Positions 45,765-57,406 of a DNA stretch of 64,000 nucleotides are shown here, piece by piece. Source of the DNA: Candidula unifasciata (Eukaryota; Mollusca; Gastropoda; Stylommatophora; Geomitridae). A program made the translations under genes and the position numbers. The notes beneath the pieces were generated by a model. The model was given only the letters and a program-made list of their open reading frames with translations. It was not told the DNA's origin and did not search any database. Every line of letters starts with the position of its first letter. Within the stretch, counting starts at the first letter, position 1. The stretch spans positions 341,936 through 405,935 of the forward strand of contig CAJHNH020004535.1 of NCBI GenBank assembly GCA_905116865.2, in the 5' to 3' direction.

Positions 45765-45840
45765 TTTGGCAGTTTTCTTGGTTATCCAGGACTGTGTCTG
45801 AGATCAACATAGCTCAGATATTAGTCCAGTTTTTATGTGA
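45765..45840 (+). repeat. Dispersed repeat family D, copy 1
   Basis: GAGCCAATTTGGCAGTTTTC, ATCCAGGACTGTGTCTGAGA and TCAACATAGCTCAGATATTA match 53,160-53,255. Confidence 0.7.
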
Positions 45841-45969
45841 GTATGCTGTATTGGAATAAAAAACTGACAATTGAAGCGCTCGCTAGGATTTAAACCGAAA
45901 CACTCACTATATAAGTGTATATCCACGTTGGTTGGTGACAACCACCACCTCTGCTTTTGTGCAGCCTCC

Positions 45970-46255
45970 ATGGTGACCCAAGAAGTAGAACAGGCATGGA
46001 GAGTAAAGTGAGCAGCATTTAAGTAATATGAGGAAGTGCAAATGATACCTCACGGGTTACAAGAGGATGTCAAGAAGCTAGAAAGAGAAAAGAAAAAGTA
46101 GAAGAGTTCAAGCAGTGTGCAACAGTTGCCAAAAAGGCTAAATAAGAAAATTTTTTAAGCAAAATTAGAGGGGATAAATCACTGTGAAGATTCTGGAAAC
46201 TTCACAGACAGATGCAAAAGAAGGATCGACCTATTACAACAGGCATTATATACAT
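45970..46255 (+). mobile_element. LINE linker fragment (between endonuclease and RT)
   Basis: GAAACTTCACAGACAGATGC followed by AAAAGAAGGATCGACCTATT matches the start of the LINE at 2,660-2,705. The upstream part encodes QEVEQAW and a charged stretch typical of this linker. Degraded. Confidence 0.55.
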
Positions 46256-46289
46256 TGATAATGGTAAGCTAGTGACTTCATCAGCTTAA

Positions 46290-46946
46290 AGAAACTGTCT
46301 TAACTTACAAAACTAACTCCATCGGCTTGAAGAGACTGTCCTGACTTACCCCTCACAACTAACCATCAGCTTGAAGAGACAGTCCTGACTTACCCCTCAC
46401 AACTAACCATAAGCTTAAAAAGACAGTCCTGACTTACCCCCACAACTAACTCCATCAGCTTGAAGAGACTGTCCTGACTTACCCCCACAACTAACCATCA
46501 ACTTGAAGAGACAGTCCTGACTTACCCCTCACAACTAACCATAAGCTTAAAAAGACAGTCCTGACTTACCCCTCACAACTAACCATCAGCTTGAAAAGAC
46601 TGTCCTGACTTACCCCCACAACTAACTCCATCAACTTTAAGAGACTGTCCTGACTTACCCCCCTCCCCCCCACTCCCCAACTAACCTAACTCCATCAGCT
46701 TGAAGAGACTGTCCTGACTTACCTCCACAACTAACTCCAACATCTTGAAGAGACTGTCCTGACTTACCCCCACAACTAACTCCAACAGCTTGAAGAGACT
46801 GTCCTGACTTACGTCCACAACTTACTCCAACAGCTTGAAGAGACTTCCTGACTTACCCTCACAACTAACTCCAACAGCTTGAAGAGACTGTCCTGACTTA
46901 CCCCCACAACTAACTCCATCAGCTTGAAAAGACTGTCCTGACTTAC
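46290..46946 (-). repeat. 45-bp array made of E9 exon end plus splice donor
   Basis: On the minus strand each unit reads CTTCAAGCTGATGGAGTTAG, TTGTGGGG, GTAAGTCAGGACAGT. That is the last part of exon E9 followed by the first nucleotides of its intron. Plus-strand ACTTAC (minus GTAAGT) occurs at 46941 (the real donor) and at 46896, 46851, 46807, 46762, 46717, 46653, 46608, 46564, 46520, 46477, 46432, 46388, 46344 and 46303, so there are 15 donor copies. The spacing is mostly 43-45 bp. Copies near the exon are the most faithful. Confidence 0.93.
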
Positions 46947-47066
46947 CCCCACAACTAACTCCATCAGCTTGAAGAAACTGCCCTGGATGACAAGAGCACC
47001 TGTAGCTGCCATCTGTGTTGATGCAAGTCTGGTTGCAGGGGTTTCCTTGCTGGCATTCATTTATAT
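46947..47066 (-). CDS. EGF/CUB protein exon E9: cbEGF
   Basis: This 120-nt exon, phases 1 to 1, follows CCCGCAG and ends GGGG|GTAAGTCAG. It reads DINECQQGNPCNQTCINTDG, SYRCSCHPGQFLQADG, VSCG: a standard calcium-binding EGF with DINEC start and six cysteines. Its 3' end and donor are tandemly amplified in the following intron. The two nearest duplicated donors (46896 and 46851) would extend the protein in frame by 15 or 30 residues. Confidence 0.93.
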
Positions 47067-47179
47067 CTGCGGGCAAATGTTTAGATCTCAGTTCACTTTT
47101 TTTAAATAACTAAACAAAATAATATGTAGCAGTTCATATTTATTGACTGAACAACACTCAGTAAATAACTGATAAGCTC

Positions 47180-47465
47180 CCAGTGTTGGTTCTAGGGACC
47201 TATTGTGGGGAAAACAGTAACAGACCCACTGCCTACATACACACACACACAAGTATGTCATAAGAGTCAAATAACCTAAAACTTCCTTAGAAGTTGGAGT
47301 GCATCTGCCTGAGTAGCCAGAAACAATTGACGGCACACAAATAAGCCATTAAAACGCACTACACGCAAAACTCAGGCCCAAGCACAAAACCACTGTCCAA
47401 AAGGAAGAACAACCAGGACTTTTTGCTGGAGCTCACAGCTGGTAAACAAAGAAGAAGAAGACTGC
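47180..47465 (+). repeat. Dispersed repeat family E, copy 1
   Basis: Shares TATGTCATAAGAGTCAAATA, CATCTGCCTGAGTAGCC, GAACAACCAGGACTTT and an AAGAAGAAG tail with 50,010-50,300 and, interrupted, 50,690-51,200. The GAA-rich tail and about 280-bp size suggest a SINE or similar retroposon. Confidence 0.7.
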
Positions 47466-47865
47466 TGAAACAATTATACAATCCCTTCTGTTACTGTAAC
47501 TTCTCAATACAAATTTCAGCAAGGTACTTTACATACTTGAGCTCCCATCACAGCACTAGGGACATTACTATAAACACACTGTACCCATTTTTAGCAGCCA
47601 GAGCAGTTTCTATTCTGACGGTAACAGTAGAAGTCTGACTGTATGTCTTTTTACCTTTCTTTTGAGTGTTGAGCTGTGCACATTAACAGAGCATAACTCT
47701 GCAAGGTTGGTGGAAGAGACGTACAACAATACTTGACACATAGAACATACCTGGTGCAGTAACGTACTGATGAAAATAGTACTGACAAAATAAGAAAACT
47801 TATCTGTACAAGTACTGGTGGAATAATTGCACATTAACGGTACTTTATTCATTAGCAGGACATAC

Positions 47866-47991
47866 CTGTACAAGTATTGCTGGAAGAGTTGTAGACGTAG
47901 CCACTGTAACAGGAACAAGTAAAGCCCCCTTGGGTGTTGCTGCAGACTTGGGAACAGTTGTGAAGTCTTCTGTTCAGACATTCATTCACAT
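47866..47991 (-). CDS. EGF/CUB protein exon E8: cbEGF
   Basis: This 126-nt exon, phases 1 to 1, follows TTCTCAG and ends ACAG|GTATGTC. It reads DVNECLNRRLHNCSQVCSNT, QGGFTCSCYSGYVYNSSS, NTCT. DVNEC is the calcium-binding start; GGFTC.C..GY is typical of cbEGF. Confidence 0.93.
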
Positions 47992-48178
47992 CTGAGAACA
48001 ATTTAAAAAAAAAAAAGTTAAATTCTTTCAACAAACATAGTGACAAATGACCGTTTAACATGACAACAAATAATTGTCGGAATGTTTAATAAAATAAGAA
48101 TGTCAACAACAAATAATTTATATAAGAAGTGGACTCATAAAAAATAAATAAGTATAAGTAACTTTGATAATATGTTAA

Positions 48179-48534
<356 letters not shown>

Positions 48535-48950
48535 TAAGTGAAAGCTGGAGAACCAATATAGACATGGAACAAACATTAAAAGCATTCAAAAATAAAATGT
48601 CTGAGGAAAATTATGAAAGTTAAATGGGATGAACTAAAGAAGTCATCTCGGCAACCACTAGTATCAATAGTTCTAAGACAGAGAAGATGGTGCTATATTT
48701 GACACATCCTGAGAAAAAACCAGCAGAGAATCACCATACAGGCATCAAAATAGGAAATAAATGGATTAAGGAGGTGAGGACGCCCACAAGAAACCCTAAG
48801 ACGAATGTTGATGAGAGAAGCCAAATGTGCTGGACTGGATTCTATCCATAATATTTAACTGATTGCACAGGATAGAGAAGAATGGTGGAATGGACTGCAA
48901 GCCCTATATGACATACAATGGCACAAGAGGATAATGAATGAACCTAGCCA
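48535..48950 (+). mobile_element. LINE 3' end (RTE/L2-like C-terminus)
   Basis: Broken frames contain RQRRWCYI, a stop, HILRKNQQRITIQASK, GRPQETLRRMLMREAKCAGL and IAQDREEWWNGLQALYDI. This is the C-terminal pattern W.GH.LR.......A......GRP..T.RR......LG......A.DR..W....AL of invertebrate LINEs. Contains stops. Confidence 0.75.
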
Positions 48951-49591
48951 AACATAACTAGGCATACTAACAATGAATTAACTACACAGTGAATAAAGAA
49001 TAAAGATCAGCAACTCTTGTTTAATTCCCAGTCACTCCAGAATTTTTGTATTGAACTGTTTTTGTTTATTTCAATGAAATGGTCCATTTTCATTGTGTAT
49101 GAATCTTTAACTGCAAAATCCAACAAATCATGAACAAGTTTACAAAAGGCTTGGCACTGGTTGGTTGACGGTCTAAACTCTATTAAAATGTCATCAAGAA
49201 AGCAACCCAAACTCCCAGACTGTAGTTGCTGTTTCTTGCCTCAGCTAAATGTACTGGAATAAAATCTTGTAAAATAGAGGCTGGAAACAGAACACCATTA
49301 TAGAATGGGTAACATTCAGACACACAGAGCTAACATCATCAAGTTGCCACAACTGGCTGTTGTTTTAAACCTGAATATTAACAAAATGTAAATCTCTATT
49401 GATGAGGTGGCAGGCAAGGAGAAAACACATTTGCAAAGAACAATTTTAATGTGCAGCAATAAGACTAGATATATCAAGAATTATTCAAGCCTTGACTAAA
49501 AACCCTGCAACAAACTCAATTGAAGCAAGTTAGCAATGTACATTTCTCTCACATTTCCGCGGAAAATATGAAATAAAACAGCCTTGTTTAC
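48951..49591. other. Intron E7-E8 stretch, nothing recognised
   Basis: A 67-codon minus-strand open frame at 49,007-49,210 has no recognised domain. Confidence 0.35.
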
Positions 49592-49732
49592 CTTGACACA
49601 GTCCACTGACCCAGACAAATCCCTTGCGACACTGACAGACAGAGCTGCCGCCAGCAATGACACATTCTTCATTTGTTTGACATGTCAGTTCTCCGTTAGC
49701 ACATCTGTCAATGACATCAGTGCAGTGTTCTC
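49592..49732 (-). CDS. EGF/CUB protein exon E7: end of laminin-type EGF plus EGF
   Basis: This 141-nt exon, phases 1 to 1, follows CTGTTCAG and ends CAAG|GTAAACAAG. It reads GEHCTDVIDRCANGELTCQT, NEECVIAGGSSVCQCRKG, FVWVSGLCQ. The opening GEHC completes the laminin/MEGF-type EGF started in E6 (YTGEHC); the rest is an EGF unit with a degenerate DVIDRC start. Confidence 0.92.
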
Positions 49733-50009
49733 CTGAACAGAAAGTACACAAAAGGTAATTAAACTGTGTTGTGTGCCACTTGTGCGAATATATCGAGAGA
49801 CATCCTCCCTCGAAGGCACATCAGCCTTGATGCTTGTGGCTGTCGTGTAAGACCATGGAGGTTTATTAAAACAGATGGCCAACCCTCTTACTGTCCACTC
49901 AAGTTGTGGGCCTGTTTATTGGGCTGTCAGACAAATTTATATACAGTATATGTCGGTGAATAAGACATTTATTTTTTTGGGGTGTGTTCTCAAAATAGCC
50001 CTTTTCCCC
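49733..50009. other. Intron stretch, nothing recognised
   Basis: Nothing identified. Confidence 0.35.
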
Positions 50010-50300
50010 AGTGTGGGTTCCGGGGCCTTATTATAGGGACAACAAAAATAAACCTACTGCTTACTTAAAAGCATGTCATAGGAGTTGAATAATTGGGAGC
50101 TTCCTTTGAAGTAGGAGGGCATCTCCCTGAGAGGCAAGGAACCAGCAGTCTGCAAACAAATGAGTCTGATCTGTAAAATGGATGCACACGCAACACTCAG
50201 GTTCTGGAACAGGACTGCAGTCCAGAAGTGGACGAACAACCAGAACTTTCGGCTGGAGTTTGTAGCTGGTGAATGCAAAGAAGAAGAAGAAGAAGAAATC
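50010..50300 (+). repeat. Dispersed repeat family E, copy 2
   Basis: Contains CATGTCATAGGAGTTGAATA, GGGCATCTCCCTGAGAGGC, GACGAACAACCAGAACTTTC and a (GAA)n tail at 50,278-50,300. Confidence 0.72.
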
Positions 50301-50689
50301 GAGAGACAGAGTGTCCGGAGAAAATAGGGTCATGTTATGAATTCATAATTCATGCTTTTGCTTTCCAATGTCAACTTGGAGAGCGATATGGGACCCCACT
50401 CTAGAAGAACACCACTGCCAATTATTGACCATTTGAACAGTAAGCCATGGAGTGTTCTTTTTGCAGAGTGCAGGTCATTACTTATATAGTGTGGCTGAAG
50501 TGTTGGTACTGGAATCTCTGTGTGGCTTCAAGGGCCCCATTTTTTAAAGAAAAAAAAGACTTCCTGCTCCCTGAGCAAACATGTAGGAAAAAATAGACAA
50601 ATTAGGAGTGTTTCCCTCCGACTCTGATTTCATCTGTTTGAGAGGCGAGAAGACTTCCTGAACAAGCATGTAGGAAAAGTAGTCTAACT

Positions 50690-51200
50690 AGGAGGGTTTC
50701 CCTCAGACTCGGAGTTCATCTGTTTGAGAGGCAAGGAACCAACATTCTGCTTTTTAAGAAGCTAGATCTGTAATTTTACAAAAGAATCCTTAGAATTCCT
50801 TGGACAGCTACAAAAGTGCAACCAGATGTTTCGAAAGAGGTGAGTGCTTCAAGAAACTTATCACAAACATCAGCGACATTCATCATTTGGAAGGGGGGGG
50901 GGGGGGGGGGGGGAGTGTCATGTTGTGAAAGAAGGAAAAAACCATGTTGTGACCACTGGAAAGATCTGTGGAATGAAAACATTCTTGGCAGCCTTGTGTC
51001 ATGGCATGGAGGGTGTCAATATATGAACTGATACATGCAGTTGTGGATAGCAGACTGTGGAAAGGCACCTCAGTTGGCAAGGCACATGATGATGAAATCT
51101 GCAAAATGGATGTGCATACAGGTTGTGTTTTGGAACAAGAAGTGGATGAACAACCATAAATTTCTACCAGAGTTTTACAGCCTGGGAACATTAGGAAGAA
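50690..51200 (+). repeat. Dispersed repeat family E, copy 3, interrupted
   Basis: Starts GAGGGTTTCCCTCAGACTCG, GAGAGGCAAGGAACCAAC. After about 300 bp of unrelated DNA (with a G-run at 50,894-50,913) it resumes TGAAATCTGCAAAATGGATG, GTGGATGAACAACCATAAAT and ends GGAAGAAGAG. An insertion splits the copy; I see no clear ends for it. Confidence 0.6.
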
Positions 51201-51747
51201 GAGATACTGGAAATACGAACCCTATTTGGGAAAGAAATTGTAAATATATAAAGTCAGTACACCCTCTTAGTCCAGAAACATGATCAGATCAGTGTTCTTG
51301 AGCCACCCCCTTTAAAAGACCCCAAAAAAAAATCGAGATATTTATCTTTTAATTTTTTTGCCTTCCCACTGCCCAATTTTCATTATTATTCCATGTTACA
51401 CCAAGTTCTGAAGTTTACTCCTTTTTGTCGAATCATGGTTTATTTTGGCATCTTTAAGAAGGTTGTTTGCCATCATTTTCCTTCGTGGCAGTGACAGTGT
51501 TAGGATAACTGTTACTATTGTTGCTACAGTGTGAAAATGAAGATTCTTGTAAGAAACTAACCCCTGGCAATGAAAGATTGACAAGATGAAGGATGTTCTA
51601 GTTTATAAAGTTTTAAACATTCAAAGAGGTGACACTGAAGAATCTTGTATACAGAAGTGAGCAATACAGCACTGCAGAATGAGATGTAGTTGGATTCTGT
51701 AGAGATGTATATTTACTGGTAGGTGTTGTTTGGATCTGCTCCCTTAC
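51201..51747. other. Intron E6-E7 stretch, nothing recognised
   Basis: Nothing identified. Confidence 0.35.
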
Positions 51748-51858
51748 CTGTGTATCCAGGTTTACAGATACATCCCGTCACTGGGTCACAACGAATAGCT
51801 CCCTTCCCACAAGAACAGCTTCTGTTACACTGTACGCCCCAGGTTCCACCACTGCAGG
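51748..51858 (-). CDS. EGF/CUB protein exon E6: laminin/MEGF-type EGF
   Basis: This 111-nt exon, phases 1 to 1, follows TCAACCAG and ends ACAG|GTAAGGG. It reads ACSGGTWGVQCNRSCSCGKG, AIRCDPVTGCICKPGYT. C..G.WG..C...C.C......CDP.TG.C.C..GY is the MEGF/laminin-type EGF pattern; the final Gly-x-x-Cys comes from E7. Confidence 0.92.
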
Positions 51859-53159
51859 CTGGTTGAATGGAATGAGAATATACGTGCAGTTGCAAGGAAA
51901 ATAGTTATGCTTGTAGAAACATTGTAACAGTGTTTTCCCAACTTGGGTGTGATGAAATGACCTCAGTGTTTTCAGAAGTTATTACGTTTAATAATTTATA
52001 ATGTTCATAGAGAGACAAAGAATTATATTTACTATGCCCTAAGCCCAAATAATACTTAAACCATGTGGGATTTAACATTGTTTCCAGTTCTTAGCCCAGA
52101 CAAAGCAACCAAGCTTTGTTTAATATTACATAACATAACCTAATCTAGATAATCTTTCTACCTGGTGAAAGCCAAAGACAGAAAGTCATAAATGTTACAT
52201 AACCGGCTAGACTGGGCCCTTTGAACAGGCCAGATTAGGGAAGTTAACCTGGTCAAGTAGGAAACTCTAGACACGATGGCGTCCCCTGGATCGACTTTCA
52301 CACCGGTCAGTGACACCGTCTGGGAATAAACGTTTACCACTTAAGAATCTTTGATCAGAGTAGGGGCAGTCAGGAATTGACTGACAGGCACATTGATAGC
52401 TTATTTGATCTGCAATGTACTTCAGAAGCATGGCTTAGATCTTCTCCTGTAGGACAGGTTAGAGACTAGAAAGGGGAGGAGTTAACTTTGCTATTATACT
52501 GCAAGGCATCTTGATTTTACTTCATAGTGCTGCCAGCAAGCCACAAACTCAGATCAACAGTATAAAGTAATTCTAGCTGTTTGAGTCTTGTTTGGCAATT
52601 TGGTGGAATGTTCCCAGCTCCCATCGGGGTAAAGACCAGTCAGTTCTGATAACAGAAACAGAGAGTCCACGTGCACAAACCTACATTGTATAGGAGATCG
52701 GCAACCTGGAAACGAGGCAGGCATGAGACAGGAACTGGCAGAGAACAAGCTGGGAAGAGGTGGAAAAGCTGGAACTACTAGGAAAAGCTAAGAAGGGCTT
52801 AAAAAAGAGGGCGCTCTGAGGTTCCACTTTATAAAATTCAAAGTTACGTGCCGTATTTGTGTTTGTAAACTTATCACCACCTTTATAACTTCACTCTAAT
52901 TTTGGTGCTCAGTGCTCTAGCTGAAGAATCTTATTACCACCATACCATCACTGTTTAATAACCTATCGTATAAATGTCATGTTTAACTAAACTGTTAAGA
53001 TAGAATAGCATTTGGTGGGAGCTCATTAATAATTCTTTACCAAGAGCAGATAGTCGGAAGGGGTCACCTGCCCTGTCTAAAAAATCATTATTATAACAAA
53101 ATAGACTTCTAGAACCCTTTTCCTTCTCCTGTAGCTATCAAGTGTAGTTGCTGTTAATT
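51859..53159. other. Intron E5-E6 stretch
   Basis: No exon or tandem repeat recognised. ACAGTGTTTTCCCAACTTGG at about 51,928 resembles a hAT MITE left end, but no right end was found. Confidence 0.35.
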
Positions 53160-53255
53160 TACATAATGAGCCAATATGGCTGTTTTCTTGGATGTCCAGG
53201 ACTTTGCCTGAGATCAACATAGCTTGGATATTAGTTCAGTTGCTCTGATGGAGGT
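53160..53255 (+). repeat. Dispersed repeat family D, copy 2
   Basis: GAGCCAATATGGCTGTTTTC, GTCCAGGACTTTGCCTGAGA and TCAACATAGCTTGGATATTA match 45,765-45,840. Confidence 0.7.
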
Positions 53256-54626
53256 GAAGTGTTGAGAGGAAAGCTTCTACTCATCATAAAAGCATATATT
53301 CACTTGGCAATTCGTGATAGGGGGTTGCACTTTCCATTGGGGAGAATTTGACTGTTAAGGGGAGAAATTCAAAAATGAACTTATCCAGAGTTTAAGTTAC
53401 ATGGTGGGGAAGGGGGGGGGGGCATAACAATTTTAGAAAGGCTTTGATGGGGCACGGCACCCAAAAAAAAAAGGGTTAGGGCAACACTGCTGTAACATGT
53501 TAAATCACTACAGTAACTCTGGTTATATTTTTGGCATCAAGACACTGTAAACCACTTACAGTAACTTTTGACTATGAACATTCAAAGCAGAACTGCAAGA
53601 GTTTTCTGTAGGGACCCAGGCCATACATTTATAACAGTGCCAGTGTGTAACTATCTTGGTACCAAGCAGCCCACCATATGCTTAATGTTATTATATTTAC
53701 CATATACATTTCTGAACTTCTCTAATCCATTCTTCTGTTATTATACTCCAGTCTTTTCCAGTTGTTGCTTTAACTTCTTTGCAATAGCTCTAATATTTTA
53801 ACTCATAAGATTCTGTAATATTAAGTGTTATTTAAAAAAAAAAGGCTTGAAACCTAAAGAGTTCAGAAGGAGGAAAGAAAACCTGTAAACACCAGAGACA
53901 AAACAGAACACAGCTAAATACTGCAACAATCAAAAACAGACATTATAGTTTCTGGGATATAGTCTTGGTCATCATGTAGGCTCACTGTTTCTTGTCTTGT
54001 CTATTGTTAACCTTCTTCTGTTCAACACTTCCCAGCTGTAAACTTCTGCTGGTTGTTTTATTTTCCTACAACATTCCTGTTGTCATAATGTATCCATTTT
54101 GATTGGGGAAGGGGGGGGGGGGGGCTATTATGACACAAGCAGCTAGCTATCTCCAAGAGCTAGTTGCTTTCAAGTCTTCATTATTTTTAAAATTAATCAG
54201 TGGTGTTATCATTCTTCTGTAAAACCACATCTCTGCAGCCTACATATAATTTCTCATTGATTTTCTCAACATCAATGATCTACATAACATTTCAAGTCAG
54301 GGAAAGTATTTGGAGTCAATATATCCAAGGGCACATGGTGTAATAATGTCTGCAGATCTTTTTTGTTAAATTTTGCCTTTACTATACATTTGTACTTTCA
54401 CTTTTATTAACACACATTATATACTTATACCCAGCTCTGAAAACTATGGAAATAGATATAGTAAAATCATGTGTATAACACACACAGTTGTTACTATTTT
54501 TGCCTGCTAAAACTAGGTGTGAACTATATGTGTACACTAAAAGATTCGTCATGAGTGTCAATTTTTTTAGAACACGTTGAGCTAAAAGAAGCCTACAAGA
54601 GACAACAAGAGAGATTTGATATTCAC
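53256..54626. other. Intron E5-E6 stretch, nothing recognised
   Basis: G-runs near 53,410 and 54,108-54,124 and A-runs; no other feature. Confidence 0.35.
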
Positions 54627-54758
54627 CTGAACACTTCCTGCCATCATTCTCCAGCCTGTAGCCAGGTTGACAGGAACAAGTGTAGCCTCCGTCTGTGTTT
54701 GTACATCTGTCTTTGTGATCACACTGATTTTCTTCTTGTGACAGACACTTATTTATGT
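54627..54758 (-). CDS. EGF/CUB protein exon E5: cbEGF
   Basis: This 132-nt exon, phases 1 to 1, follows GTTGCAG and ends TCAG|GTGAATATC. It reads DINKCLSQEENQCDHKDRCT, NTDGGYTCSCQPGYRLEN, DGRKCS. DINKC keeps the calcium-binding layout with Lys replacing Glu; six cysteines are present. Confidence 0.92.
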
Positions 54759-55384
54759 CTGCAACATCAAATACAACATGTCAGTTTATAAACATATAAA
54801 CAAAGACAGTCCCACTGATTGACAGCTGGATATGTTGTATTATACAGTAACATACTCTAGTGCAAACAGTTCCAGAACCCATCTTACAAGGCTGGATTAA
54901 CACCAAAGCAGGACTAGTCAGAAAGAATGAACACTGCCACTTCTAGGAATGGAAACTACCGGTAACTGAAACTAGACTAATGTCTTGGTAAGCAAGAGCA
55001 CTAAATCCTATAATTGTGTCATGAGTTTCAATCTTCCATAAAGCAGGATTTGTTTTCACACTGGTTTCTTGGGTTGATGTGGCCACATGCAATAAATGCC
55101 AGGACAATCATCCACCAATTATGTTACTGGAAAAAAAAAGTAACACTAACCTACCATGCATGTCAAAAGATGCATCTAGCATGGGACTGGATATCTCCTA
55201 TTGTGGAAAAACAAAAACCAACCAATAGTGAACAATCTACAAAGAGCATGACATGAGCTTGGTAAGGGTATCTGCTCCGTGGAAGTTTACACAAGAATAC
55301 AATCTTGGAAGTGAATCATGATATCCACAACATATTCCATCAAAGGCACTGGTAAAATCAAATGTATCTGACTATATATATATT
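54759..55384. other. Intron E4-E5 stretch, nothing recognised
   Basis: Nothing identified. Confidence 0.35.
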
Positions 55385-56260
55385 CCCCCCAGAGGCCATT
55401 ACCTTGTAGTGGTGGGGGAGCTTGAGAGCCTCAATGATCTAATGAGCTATGCCGGTGGGAACGTATGTTCCTGGCAGGGTTACCCAAGCCGGACAGGTCA
55501 TTGGTGAGGGGCCAGACTAAAGATGGCCTCCTGGTCCTCCAGGCTCGGGGGTTGGGCGCAGTGTTGACAGCTCTGCCCTGTAAAAAATCTACAATGTTAC
55601 TGAAACTTCAAGAAGAAATAAGTGCTCTAAACGTACAGTGGTCTTGGAACAGAGTCCCTCTGTCAGCATGAACAACATGGGTGAAAGCTGAAAGGAAGCC
55701 CATGATGGGAAAACAAGTCTGCTGGATGTCAAAATCAAATTAAGAATTGCTTCTGGAATGTACGAACCATGTTTGAAACGGCCAAAATCACCCAAGTAAT
55801 TAAAGAAATGCAGAGCTATAAACTGCCTATTCTTGGAATTAGTGAAAGCAGGTGGAGAGGGTTGGGACAATCCACAACAGGTACAGGAGAAACCATAATA
55901 TACTCTGGAAGAGATGATAACCTACATTCTGCAGGCGTGGCACTTATTTTAAAGAAAGGTATACACAAACATCTCATCGAGTGGCATCCAATCAATGAAA
56001 GAATAATGACAGCACGATTCAGTGGCAAACATGCCAAACTTACAGTCATCCAATGCTTCTCACCGACTAATAAAGCTGAAGATGAAGATAAAGAAACATT
56101 CTTTAGGAGACTGCAAGAGGTAGTAGATAAAGTACCATGGTATTCTATGCATTATGGGAGATCTCAATGCAAAAGTTGGTAACAACAACATGAATAGAGA
56201 ACTATCTATGGGAAATCAAGGATGTGGTACAATTAATGACAACGGGGAAAGACTGAGCGA

Positions 56261-56418
56261 CTTCTGCACGGCGAATAGACTTGTTATAGGAGGAACACTA
56301 TTTCCTCACAAGAACATACACAAGCTTACATGGATATCACTTCTGCACGGTGAATAGACTTGTTATAGGAGGAACACTATTTCCCCACAAGAATATACAC
56401 AAGCTTACATGGATATCC
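56261..56418 (+). repeat. 79-bp tandem duplication inside the LINE endonuclease
   Basis: CTTCTGCACGGYGAATAGAC begins both copies (56,261 and 56,340). They differ at only a few sites. Since 79 is not a multiple of 3 the duplication shifts the frame. Confidence 0.93.
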
Positions 56419-57268
56419 CCAAACAGAAGAGATGTAAACCAGATCAACCATTTCATGGTAAACAGAAAATGGCATGGGTCCCTACTCGATGTGTGTGTCA
56501 AAAGGGGAGCAGATGTGGGAAGCTATCATCACCTTGTAGTTGCTCTACTACGACTTAAACTCAAAAAAGTTTACATGCAAGTTAAGACACAGACAGCACG
56601 TTACAATGTTAACCTTTTAAGAGAAACAGACATTGCCACTAAATGTATAGTAGAACTCAAGAATAGATTTCAAACCCTATCAAGTGACCCAGAAACTCCA
56701 ACTACAATCAGCATTCAAGACAGATGGAACCGGATCAAAGAAACATACAAATCAACTAGTAATAACATATTAGGGACCAGGAAACAACACCACAAAGAAT
56801 GGATAAGTAGTCAAACCATGGACTATATTGCCAAGCGGAAAAGAATAAAGAACCTCATAAATCACACTAAATCAGAACCTCAGAAAGACAAACTACTGTT
56901 AGAATATAGCAAACTAAATAAAATGACAAAGAAAAGTGCCAGAGCTGACAAGAGAAGATTTATGGAAAATCTTGCAGAAACAGCAGAAAATGCTGCTAAA
57001 GCACATGATCTACAAATCCTACACAAAATTACCCAGCAAATTTGCAGAAACAGAAACAATTATCACAGCATACCCATCAGAGATAACCAAGGCAGACTGC
57101 TCACCACAGAACAAAAACAAGACATGCAATGGACTAAACACTTCTCCGACCTCTTGAACAGACCTGATCCTGAAAATCCCCCAGATATTCAACCAGCCTC
57201 TCAGGACATTGACATTATTACTGAACCACCAAGCAAACAAGAAATCCTTAAAGCTATCCACACTTTAA

Positions 57269-57406
57269 CTTTTTGAGTCCCAGGGGGTTTAGCATCACAG
57301 GCCCAAGGGGTAGTCAAGAGAGGCGTAAAATCGGCGCATCGTGCGTTCATTGGGCCTCTAGGTAGGAATCTATGAACGTATGATGCGTTTCTTGGGACTC
57401 AAAGTG
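57269..57406. mobile_element. TTAA-flanked (piggyBac-type) MITE in the LINE
   Basis: The 138-bp insert is bounded by TTAA at 57265-57268 and 57407-57410. Its ends CTTTTTGAGTCCCAGG and CTTGGGACTCAAAGTG are inverted repeats with few mismatches. Removing the insert and one TTAA restores an open LINE reading ILKAIHTL, KNNKAPGKDE. A TTAA target with TIRs is the piggyBac signature. Confidence 0.85.

Noticed and set aside
46809..47060. Frame with KLMELVVGVSQDSLF repeats
   Set aside because: Second-frame translation of the duplicated exon-donor array; the cysteine-bearing frame is the real one.
47610..47981. 123-residue minus-strand frame overlapping exon E8
   Set aside because: Out-of-frame reading through the E8 exon and donor into the intron; no domain.
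49007..49210. 67-codon minus-strand frame as an extra exon
   Set aside because: No cysteines in EGF or CUB spacing, no convincing splice sites, and exons E7 and E8 already join in frame.
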